Below, in pieces: positions 57,557-64,000 of a stretch of DNA of 64,000 nucleotides. Made by a program: the position numbers and the translations under genes. This DNA comes from DATLLJ01 sp035537875. GTDB lineage: Bacteria > Acidobacteriota > Vicinamibacteria > Vicinamibacterales > CAVVIG01. The notes below the pieces were generated by a model, which had not been told where the DNA came from, did no database searches, and was given only the letters and a program-made list of their open reading frames with translations. Within the stretch, counting starts at the first letter, position 1, and every line of letters begins with the position of its first letter. The stretch spans positions 7,028 to 71,027 of the forward strand of contig DATLLJ010000144.1 in the NCBI GenBank assembly GCA_035537875.1, in the 5' to 3' direction.

Positions 57557-57583
57557 CCGATTACAGGGAGCCCGAGGTCAAGA
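57557..57583. repeat. 27-bp copy of the triad-2 ankyrin gene tail
   Basis: Identical over 27 bp to 48660-48686, starting CCGATTACAGGGAGCC. The upstream 14 bases are also similar, so in the ankyrin frame both encode PRAPxDYREPEVK. It places a piece of the left flank of the cassette array at its right end. Confidence 0.85.
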
Positions 57584-57595
57584 GGGCACACGCCC

Positions 57596-58279
57596 TTACT
57601 TTTTCGCCTCGTTCTCCTTGTCGCCGCCGGTGACGGCGCCCGCGATCCCGGCTCCAACCTTCTTGGCGCCGCCGGCCACAGTTTCCGCGCCTTCTGCCGT
57701 CGCTTTGCCCGTGGTGACGGCCGCATCGCTTACAACCTCGCCGGTGACCTTGGCCCCCTCAACGACGGCAGAACCCGCAGTCTTTGCCCCGTCGACGACG
57801 ACGCCGCCGACGGTTTTGCCCCCTTCGCTGGCGGCAGCGCCCGTTGCTTTTCCTGCATCGCCGATTGCGGCGCCCGCTTCCTTCGTCGCCTCACCGACTG
57901 ACGCGCCGGTTGTCGGGGCTGCTCCACCGCCCGCGGCGCCCGTCGACGCTGCCGGTGCACCTCCGGAGCCGGCCCCGACTGCTGGAGCCGACGTCGTCCC
58001 CTGCACCTGCAGATTGTCGACGATGTCACGGACACCATCCGTCTGACGCGCGATCTGCACGGCCTGCTGCTTGATCGCCGGCGTCTCCACGCGGCCGGTC
58101 AAGGTGACGATTTGATCTTTCGTGACCACGTCGACCTGCGCCGCCTTGACCGTCGCATCGGCAGCGAGTCCGGCCTTGACGCTGGCAGTGATGCTGTCGT
58201 CCGACGGACCGGACTGAGCGCATGCCGCGCAGAAGAAGAGCATGGCCATCACCCAACTGAACCGTGCGTGCTGTCTCAT
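57596..58279 (-). CDS. BON-domain lipoprotein with LEA-like repeats
   Basis: 227 residues from ATG 58279, with AGGAGGG upstream. Signal with lipobox (MAMLFFCAACAQSG). A single BON domain (ITASVKAGLAADATVKAAQVDV, IVTLTGRVETPAIKQQAVQIA) is followed by a low-complexity stretch and a region of 11-residue periodicity rich in Ala, Gly, Lys and Thr (KEAGAAIGDAGKATGAAASE, DGAKTAGSAVVEGAKVTGEV), like group 3 LEA proteins. BON domains bind membranes or ligands and occur in osmotic-stress proteins such as OsmY, so an envelope desiccation/osmotic role is a fair inference. Confidence 0.8.
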   Translation of the reverse strand: MRQHARFSWVMAMLFFCAACAQSGPSDDSITASVKAGLAADATVKAAQVDVVTKDQIVTLTGRVETPAIKQQAVQIARQTDGVRDIVDNLQVQGTTSAPAVGAGSGGAPAASTGAAGGGAAPTTGASVGEATKEAGAAIGDAGKATGAAASEGGKTVGGVVVDGAKTAGSAVVEGAKVTGEVVSDAAVTTGKATAEGAETVAGGAKKVGAGIAGAVTGGDKENEAKK

Positions 58280-58433
58280 TACAAGCCCTCCTGAAAAAGC
58301 CTTTCGCGTCTTTCGCATCAGGGATCTTATGTCTTGTCGCCAGGCGGAAACAATGCAGTATCGGCAACCATGAGCTGCAGAACGGTTGCCTGGGAGCGAA
58401 GATGGTCGCGCAGCTCAGCCGCTGCAGCGCGCG

Positions 58434-59993
58434 CTAACGTCCGCTGACATCTGCCAGATCGTCCATCGTTGCCAGGCGTGGGCCGTGCAGCGCGGCGATC
58501 CGTTCCACATCCAGCTTCAGCCGCCGGATGTTCTCGTACAAGTTGCGCGTGGTGGGGTTGACGACTGGTCCCTGCGGCACGACGGCTGGAGGCGGCGCCG
58601 GCGCCGTGGATGACGCAGCCGGTGGCGCCGGAGGCGGAGGCGTGTAGGCGTCGGCTTCAATAAGAAGTTTCTCCGCAGGCAGATACACCATCGCAAACCC
58701 TTCATGATGCGGGCTGTTCGCGATTCGATGGATTTCGATCGTGCGGACACCGTCGGAAAGCGTCTGCTTGTCGGTGAACGTCTGGAAGACCGGGAGCCTT
58801 CTGGATTGAGCCAGCCGGTCCGGCCCGAGAGTGCGCGAAGCCGTCCACGCCTTTTCATAATACGCACGGTTCAGATCGTGGGTGACAATGGTCGCCCCCA
58901 GGTCGGCGTACGTCCGAAGCCCGCCTGAATGGTCGAAGTGATGGTGGGTGTTCACCACGAAGCGAATGGGCTTGCCTGGAATCGTCTCCTTGACTTTCGC
59001 GATCACCGCCAGCGACCGTTCTTCGTTGAGCGGCCCTTCGACCACGACGACATGATCGCGCATCTCGATCGCCACACTATGGTGCGACCCGCCGGTCAGA
59101 TAGTGCACGCCTGCGGCGATCTTCTGGGCCTCCACCTGAACGCGCGGCGGCGCAGCGGTGCGCACCGACTCTGGGGGAGCGGCGTCAACGGGAGCATTCG
59201 GCTGGACGGAGAAAATCCATAGATCGAGTGAGGGATAGCCGCCTTGCTTCTGGATGATTCGCCCGGGAAACCAAATGCCGCCGTCGACAGGTTCGTAGTC
59301 GCTGTACACAACTTCGATCGGCATATCACCGAGCACGGGATTGGCTAGCCACGTCTGGACCCGTTCGACCTGGTTCCTGCGGTTGAGTATTCCGGTGAAC
59401 TTGTGCTTGCCGTCCATAGTGAAGGAGACCTCGGTGCCGTCGTCCACTCGCCGGATCGTGGCCTTGTTCGCCAACGCCGCTTTCAGGAAGCCGTGCGGCG
59501 TGAGCCAGATTTGCAGCATTCGCTCCGCGGCGGCTGCTGGCTGCGCCTGGGGCGCCTGCTCAACGAACCGAGCCGCGCCGGCGGCCGGCGCAGTGGCTGG
59601 AGGAGAAGCCGGCGGCGGCGGAGCCGCCATCGGCACGTTCCAGGCGTAGCTTCCGCTCACGAACTCGATGAAGCGCTGCTCGCCCGTGAACGGCACGCCG
59701 CCTCCACGTGGCGGAATCGAGCCTTGCTCGCGCACCATCTCCACACGCATGCTCGGCACGTCGTAGTTGATCGCGGCGGCGTAATTCTTGACGGTGACTC
59801 TCGGCCACGGCTCGGCAGGGCTGGGACTCTGGCCAACCGAAAAGTTTGCGCCGAGGCCGGTAAAGCGAAGAGAGGTCAGATTGACGGCGCCGAGTGCTTC
59901 GGCGGCCGCTCGAATCGGATCGGGCTGCTGAGCGGGTGACGAAACAGCCAACGCCACGATGAAGGACGCAGTGACGGTCGGCAGCTTGTTCAT
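58434..59993 (-). CDS. Secreted MBL-fold hydrolase with large N-terminal domain
   Basis: 519 residues from ATG 59993. Signal peptide (LPTVTASFIVALAVSS). The first 290 residues form a beta-rich domain (MRVEMVREQGSIPPRGGG, KHKFTGILNRRNQVERVQTWL, GGIWFPGRIIQKQGGYPSLDL) seen in front of MBL domains in this phylum. The MBL domain follows: HHSVAIEMRDHVVVVEGPLN, the zinc site NTHHHFDHSGGLRTY, PHHEGFAMVYLP, LIEADAYTP and LHGPRLATM for the last site. Two proline/alanine-rich linkers. Substrate unknown. Upstream neighbour is the Vgb-like gene on the same strand. Confidence 0.85.
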   Translation of the reverse strand: MNKLPTVTASFIVALAVSSPAQQPDPIRAAAEALGAVNLTSLRFTGLGANFSVGQSPSPAEPWPRVTVKNYAAAINYDVPSMRVEMVREQGSIPPRGGGVPFTGEQRFIEFVSGSYAWNVPMAAPPPPASPPATAPAAGAARFVEQAPQAQPAAAAERMLQIWLTPHGFLKAALANKATIRRVDDGTEVSFTMDGKHKFTGILNRRNQVERVQTWLANPVLGDMPIEVVYSDYEPVDGGIWFPGRIIQKQGGYPSLDLWIFSVQPNAPVDAAPPESVRTAAPPRVQVEAQKIAAGVHYLTGGSHHSVAIEMRDHVVVVEGPLNEERSLAVIAKVKETIPGKPIRFVVNTHHHFDHSGGLRTYADLGATIVTHDLNRAYYEKAWTASRTLGPDRLAQSRRLPVFQTFTDKQTLSDGVRTIEIHRIANSPHHEGFAMVYLPAEKLLIEADAYTPPPPAPPAASSTAPAPPPAVVPQGPVVNPTTRNLYENIRRLKLDVERIAALHGPRLATMDDLADVSGR

Positions 59994-60015
59994 CAATATT
60001 TGCCCCACTCCAGCG

Positions 60016-60054
60016 AAGCGAATGCTTTCGTGTTCTCGTGATTTCGTGGCCGAC
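60016..60054. repeat. Dispersed TTCGTGG-type repeat, copy 2
   Basis: Close copy of 13391-13430 (AAGCGAATGCTTTCGTG then GTGATTTCGTGGCCGAC), between the Vgb-like stop and the MBL start. Confidence 0.6.
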
Positions 60055-60058
60055 CGCT

Positions 60059-61144
60059 CTAAGGCGACGTCTGGCGGAAGCTGAGAAACCCTATCCTATT
60101 GGCAGTCGCCGCTGCATACCACAGCTTGTCGGTGAGCCTCTCGGGTGGCCGCCTGTCACTGCCCGCAGTGAGACCGGTTCCTCCGCTGGGAACTGGGAAC
60201 TCGGTGATGACGCCGTCAGGCGTCACACGGCCGAGGAGGTTCTGCTTGGTGAACCAGATGTTTCGATCTGGCCCGACGGCGATGTTGATCGGCGAGCCGC
60301 CCTGGCTCGGGACGGCGAACTCGGTGATCTTCCCCTCCGGTGTGATGCGCCCAATCCGGTTACCGTCCACCTGCCGATCGTCCATCCGGCCGTTGAGGAG
60401 CAGAAACCACATGTTGCCATCTGGTCCCGCGGTGATGTCGCCGGGACCGCTGTTCGGTCTCGAAAGCGCGAACTCCGTGACCTCGCCCCCTGGCGTCATG
60501 CGTCCGATCTTGCCCGCGTTGAACTCGGAGAACCAGAGGTTCCCGTCCGCCCCTGCGGCAATCGCGCGCGGCCCGCTGTTTGGCGTCGGGATCGTGAACT
60601 CAGTGATGACGCCCTGTGGCGTGATGCGGCCAATTTTCCCGCCCCTGAACTCGCCAAACCAGAGGTTGCCGTCCGGGCCGAGCGCAATCGCCCGCGGCTG
60701 GCTGTCGGGTGTCGGAATCTCAAACTCCGTGATCTGACCGGATGGAGTGATCCGACCGATGCGATTCCCGAGATGCTCTGTGAACCAGAAGTTGTCATCG
60801 GGTCCGATCGTGATGATGCGCGGCGCGCTCCCAGGATGCGGCAACTCGAACTCCTGGATGGCCGTTCCGTCTGGCGACATTCGCCCGATCCGGTTGCCCG
60901 CTTGTTCGGTGAACCACACGGTGCCATCGGAGGCAAGGGCAATCGTGGTCGGTCCGCCACCGGGAGTGGGCAGCGAGAATTCGATAGCCCGACCGTCGGT
61001 CTGAAGGCGCGCCGCGACCGTCGATCTCTGTTGGGCAGCTGTACGAGCAGGGCTTCGAAGGAGCCTGTCCGTGGCACCCTCCGTCGGCGCGATCGCAAGC
61101 AGACAGAGACAGGCAGGCACACGAGCGCGGTTCCGCGTGGCCAT
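60059..61144 (-). CDS. Virginiamycin B lyase (Vgb)-like beta-propeller protein
   Basis: 361 residues from ATG 61144. N-terminal export segment (ARVPACLCLLAIAPTEG). The body is a regular seven-bladed propeller of about 43-residue repeats: TIALASDGTVWFTEQAGNRIGRM, IITIGPDDNFWFTEHLGNRIGRI, AIALGPDGNLWFGEFRGGKIGRI and so on, each followed by TEFxIPTPxSxP. This is the Vgb family; the founding enzyme linearises streptogramin B. Most environmental relatives are not tested and an antibiotic role should not be assumed. Divergent from the triad 3 cytochrome, with overlapping -10-like sequences around 61150-61158. Confidence 0.82.
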   Translation of the reverse strand: MATRNRARVPACLCLLAIAPTEGATDRLLRSPARTAAQQRSTVAARLQTDGRAIEFSLPTPGGGPTTIALASDGTVWFTEQAGNRIGRMSPDGTAIQEFELPHPGSAPRIITIGPDDNFWFTEHLGNRIGRITPSGQITEFEIPTPDSQPRAIALGPDGNLWFGEFRGGKIGRITPQGVITEFTIPTPNSGPRAIAAGADGNLWFSEFNAGKIGRMTPGGEVTEFALSRPNSGPGDITAGPDGNMWFLLLNGRMDDRQVDGNRIGRITPEGKITEFAVPSQGGSPINIAVGPDRNIWFTKQNLLGRVTPDGVITEFPVPSGGTGLTAGSDRRPPERLTDKLWYAAATANRIGFLSFRQTSP

Positions 61145-61180
61145 CGGACGGCATGATATCCTAACGAATCCGGAGGTCGA

Positions 61181-63655
61181 ATGCGCCGGGTTTGCGTGCT
61201 CCTGGGCGGTCTGTCGCTTCTCATCGCGAGCTCGGCGGCGCACCCTCGACCCGCCGCGGACCGCCTATTGCCGGAGTCGGCGACCACCCCGTTGCAGGTT
61301 CCGGGCGCGTCTCGCGTCAGTCTTCAGCAACAGCCTGTCGCGTCCCCCGACGCCTCCGCCGACCTCGCAGCGCATCGTGCGCTCGTCGCCGAGTACTGCG
61401 TCACCTGTCACAACGAACGAGCGAGGACCGGCGGGCTCGTGCTGAGCAACGTGGATCTGGCGCAGCCGTCTGCGAACGCCGAGACGTGGGAAAAGGTCGT
61501 CCGGAAGCTCCGCGGCGGCATGATGCCCCCGCAGGGAATGCCGCGGCCCGATCACGCGTCCCTCGACCGCTTGACGACCTGGCTCGAAGGCGCCCTCGAC
61601 GCCAGCGCGCGGACGAGACCCAATCCCGGCCGCGCGTCAATCCATCGCCTCAATCGCACCGAATACGCCAACGCGGTCCGCGATCTTCTGGATCTGGAAA
61701 TCGACGTCACCGAGCTGCTTCCCGCCGACGACGAAAGTTACGGGTTCGACAACATCGCCGACGTGCTGAAGGTTTCGCCGTCGCTGCTGGAGCAGTATCT
61801 TGCCGCCTCGCGCAAGGTGAGCAGCCTGGCCGTCGGCGATCCCGCGACGCCCCCCGTCAGCCAGCTGTACCGCGTGCCGCCGGACTTGTCTCAGGCGGAC
61901 CATATCGAGGGATTGCCGCTCGGGACGCGCGGCGGACTGCTCATCCGGCACAACTTTCCGCTCGACGCCCAATATGACGTCAGCGTCAGGCTGCTGCGGA
62001 ACATCGTCGGCTACATCACCGGTCTCGAGTGGCCGCATCAGCTCGAGATCACCGTCGACGGCGAGCGTGTCTTCATGGCGCCGGTGGGCGGTCCTGAAGA
62101 CAACAGGATGTCCGACGAGAACATGTCCGAGGCGGCGGACAAGATCGACGGGCGCCTGAGAAGCCGCGTGCCGATCAAGGCAGGTCAGCGATTGGTCGGT
62201 GTGACCTTCATCCGCAAGACATCGGCCGAGTCGGACGAACCGCTGCAGCCGTTTACGCGCGATCACGACCTGCAGAACATGAACGGTCTGCCCCTCATCG
62301 ACTACGTCGACATCAGGGGACCTTATGAGGCCGTCGGTGCTGGCGACACCCCGAGCCGGCGGCGCATTTTCATCTGCCAGCCTGCGGACGCTCGGGCGGA
62401 GGCGCCGTGCGCCAGAAAGATTCTTTCGACGTTGGCACGCCGTGCCTTCCGAGGGCCAGCAACGGACGATGAGGTCGAGACGCTCTTCGGGTTCTACCAG
62501 GAGGGCCGGCGGGATGGGAGTTTCGAATCTGGAGTGCAGCACGCACTCAGACTGATTCTGGCGAGCCCGAAGTTCCTGTTCCGGGTGGAACCGGATCCTG
62601 TGAAGGTCTCGCCTGGGGCGATCTATCGCCTGGGCGATCTCGAGCTTGCGTCTCGCCTGTCATTCTTTCTCTGGAGCAGCATTCCCGACGACGAGCTCCT
62701 GGCCGTCGCCGCGCAGGGAAAGCTGAAGGATTCTCGAGAGCTCGACCGGCAGGTGCGGAGGATGCTCGCCGATCCGCGGGCGGAGGCGCTCGCCAGGAAC
62801 TTCGCCGGCCAATGGCTTTTCCTGCGCAATCTCCAGGGCCATGCGCCCGACAACACGGCGTTTCCCAACTTCGATGACAACCTGCGGCAGGCGTTCCGGC
62901 GCGAGACCGAGATGCTCTTCGACAGCATTAGGCGTGAAGACCGGAGCGTGCTCGATCTGCTCAACGCAGACTTCACGTTCGTGAACGAGCGGCTGGCTCG
63001 ACATTACGGGATCCCGAATGTTTACGGGAGCCGATTCCGGAGGGTGACGCTGGCCGACGCGAACCGCCACGGACTGCTCGGTCACGGCAGTGTACTCACC
63101 GTCACCTCGTACCCGAACCGGACCTCTCCCGTTCTCCGAGGCAAGTGGATCCTGGAGAACATTCTCGGGACGCCTCCGCCGCCGCCCCCACCCGACGTCC
63201 CGGCGCTCATAGAAGGCAGTGAGGACGGAAGGACGCTGACGGTCAGGGAACGTCTCGAGACACACAGGCGGAACCCGGTCTGCGCGAGCTGTCATCGTGT
63301 GATGGACCCGCTCGGGTTTTCGCTCGAGAGCTTCGATGCGGTCGGCCAGTGGCGTACGCGGGAAGAGGGCGGCTCCGTCGATGCGTCGGGCCAGCTCGCC
63401 GATGGCACGGAGGTGAACGGCCCGATCAGTCTTCGTCAGGCGCTCACGCGACGCCCGGAGCAGTTCGTGGGCACGATGACCGAAAAGCTTCTGGTATATG
63501 CGTTGGGCCGCGGTCTCGAGTACTACGACATGCCCGTCGTACGGTCGATTGCGCGTGACTCTGCGTCGAGCGGCTACCGATTTGCGTCGATCGTGATGGG
63601 GATCGTCCGAAGCACGCCATTTCAGATGAAGAAAGCGACCGCAGGAGAACCTTGA
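61181..63655 (+). CDS. Di-heme planctomycete-type cytochrome (DUF1587/1592/1588/1585), triad 3
   Basis: 824 residues; GGAGG precedes ATG 61181. Signal peptide MRRVCVLLGGLSLLIASSAA. Heme motifs CVTCH (residues 73-77) and CASCHRVMDPLGFSLESFD. Domains in order: cytochrome-like, DUF1587 (IHRLNRTEYANAVRDLLDL), DUF1595 (STLARRAFRGPA), DUF1592 (ELASRLSFFLWSSIPDDELL; NADFTFVNERLARHYGIP), a proline-rich linker (TPPPPPPPDVP), DUF1588 and DUF1585 (LVYALGRGLEYYDMP). Closest to the triad 2 protein. The stop overlaps the ATG of the DUF1552 gene (TGATG), without the junction repeat seen in the other two triads. Confidence 0.92.
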   Translation: MRRVCVLLGGLSLLIASSAAHPRPAADRLLPESATTPLQVPGASRVSLQQQPVASPDASADLAAHRALVAEYCVTCHNERARTGGLVLSNVDLAQPSANAETWEKVVRKLRGGMMPPQGMPRPDHASLDRLTTWLEGALDASARTRPNPGRASIHRLNRTEYANAVRDLLDLEIDVTELLPADDESYGFDNIADVLKVSPSLLEQYLAASRKVSSLAVGDPATPPVSQLYRVPPDLSQADHIEGLPLGTRGGLLIRHNFPLDAQYDVSVRLLRNIVGYITGLEWPHQLEITVDGERVFMAPVGGPEDNRMSDENMSEAADKIDGRLRSRVPIKAGQRLVGVTFIRKTSAESDEPLQPFTRDHDLQNMNGLPLIDYVDIRGPYEAVGAGDTPSRRRIFICQPADARAEAPCARKILSTLARRAFRGPATDDEVETLFGFYQEGRRDGSFESGVQHALRLILASPKFLFRVEPDPVKVSPGAIYRLGDLELASRLSFFLWSSIPDDELLAVAAQGKLKDSRELDRQVRRMLADPRAEALARNFAGQWLFLRNLQGHAPDNTAFPNFDDNLRQAFRRETEMLFDSIRREDRSVLDLLNADFTFVNERLARHYGIPNVYGSRFRRVTLADANRHGLLGHGSVLTVTSYPNRTSPVLRGKWILENILGTPPPPPPPDVPALIEGSEDGRTLTVRERLETHRRNPVCASCHRVMDPLGFSLESFDAVGQWRTREEGGSVDASGQLADGTEVNGPISLRQALTRRPEQFVGTMTEKLLVYALGRGLEYYDMPVVRSIARDSASSGYRFASIVMGIVRSTPFQMKKATAGEP

Positions 63656-64000
63656 TGTTCATCACCCGAAAACACGTCGCCAGGCGCACGGTGCTCAAGG
63701 GCGTGGGAGCCACGATTGCGCTGCCGCTGCTCGACTCGATGATCCCGGCCCGCACGCTTCTGGCCCAGACGGCCGCCCGCGGATCGTCGCGTCTCGGGTT
63801 CGTCTACGTGCCGCACGGGGCGGTGATGGCCGAGTGGACGCCGGCACAGGAAGGCGCCAGCTTCGAGTTCACGCGGATTCTCAAACCGTTGGAGCCGTTT
63901 CGCGACCACATGAACGTGGTCAGCGGTCTGGGGCACCGGGCCGCCGACACGACGGCCGTTCATTCGCTGAGTCCGACGACGTGGCTGAGTGGCGTCCGCC
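63655..64000 (+). CDS. Tat-exported DUF1552 protein, triad 3, cut by window end
   Basis: First 115 residues only. Twin-arginine signal TRKHVARRTVLKGVGATIALPLLD, then RLGFVYVPHGAVMAEWTPA, EFTRILKPLEPFRDHMNVVSGL, matching the DUF1552 proteins at 26585 and 45869. By analogy an ankyrin gene may follow beyond the window. Confidence 0.9.
   Translation, partial: MFITRKHVARRTVLKGVGATIALPLLDSMIPARTLLAQTAARGSSRLGFVYVPHGAVMAEWTPAQEGASFEFTRILKPLEPFRDHMNVVSGLGHRAADTTAVHSLSPTTWLSGVR

Noticed and set aside
57581..57602. Small stem GGGC/GCCC followed by T5 as a rho-independent terminator
   Set aside because: Only four base pairs, and the T-run is part of the end of the BON gene; too weak to call.
60059..61144. 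Streptogramin resistance gene
   Set aside because: The fold is Vgb-like, but environmental propellers of this family are numerous and untested; resistance cannot be inferred from sequence.

Overview
The window is a GC-rich bacterial chromosome segment. I infer Acidobacteriota, probably the Vicinamibacteria (subgroup 6) group. The reasons are three copies of the planctomycete-cytochrome (DUF1587/1592/1588/1585) plus DUF1552 gene pair, many secreted metallo-beta-lactamase-fold proteins, Uma2 proteins, a DUF6152 protein, a remnant of a PD40/TolB-type protein and several promoters placed directly on start codons. No rRNA, tRNA or CRISPR array was seen.

Layout. 1-10.6 kb is a mostly housekeeping block on the + strand: glyS (5' cut by the window), ppdK, corA and mutL, which overlap or abut, a 55-residue membrane protein, then a secreted trypsin-like protease behind a strong promoter and a long structured leader that looks like a GEMM-I (cyclic dinucleotide) riboswitch, and a DUF885 lipoprotein. 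10.6-14.8 kb is accessory debris: palindromic MITE-like elements, a Uma2 protein, an intact vapBC module, a second module whose PIN toxin carries an in-frame amber codon, a truncated PD40 protein and a small coiled-coil protein with five 9-residue repeats. 14.8-19 kb holds rarA, a SpoU-type methyltransferase, greA and a patatin-like membrane protein that lacks the catalytic serine.

19-48.8 kb is dominated by exported catabolic or redox proteins: MBL-fold hydrolases, a carboxymuconolactone decarboxylase-like protein, NHL and PQQ propellers, an arylsulfotransferase-like protein, and two complete triads of (i) di-heme cytochrome DUF1592 protein, (ii) Tat-exported DUF1552 protein and (iii) secreted ankyrin protein. 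An orphan MtdB-like C1 dehydrogenase and a large ADP/ATP-translocase-HEAT-cNMP fusion lie between the triads. A third triad begins at 61.2 kb and runs off the window.

48.8-57.6 kb is the most interesting part: a decayed chromosomal integron. Fragments of an IntI-type integrase (48787-48992) are followed by a row of one-gene units, each ended by an attC-like imperfect palindrome with R'' and R' boxes and a bulged base in the stem. Eight sites were found, all in one orientation. Cargo includes a frameshifted serine beta-lactamase-like hydrolase, purN, a higBA module with a multiply broken toxin, two paralogous glycine-rich envelope proteins, a SnoaL-like protein fused to a truncated aminoglycoside-phosphotransferase-like gene, a GNAT acetyltransferase and a PQQ-propeller protein. 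A 27-bp direct repeat of the tail of the upstream ankyrin gene lies at the far end. After it come a BON lipoprotein with LEA-like repeats, an MBL protein, a Vgb-like propeller and the third cytochrome triad.
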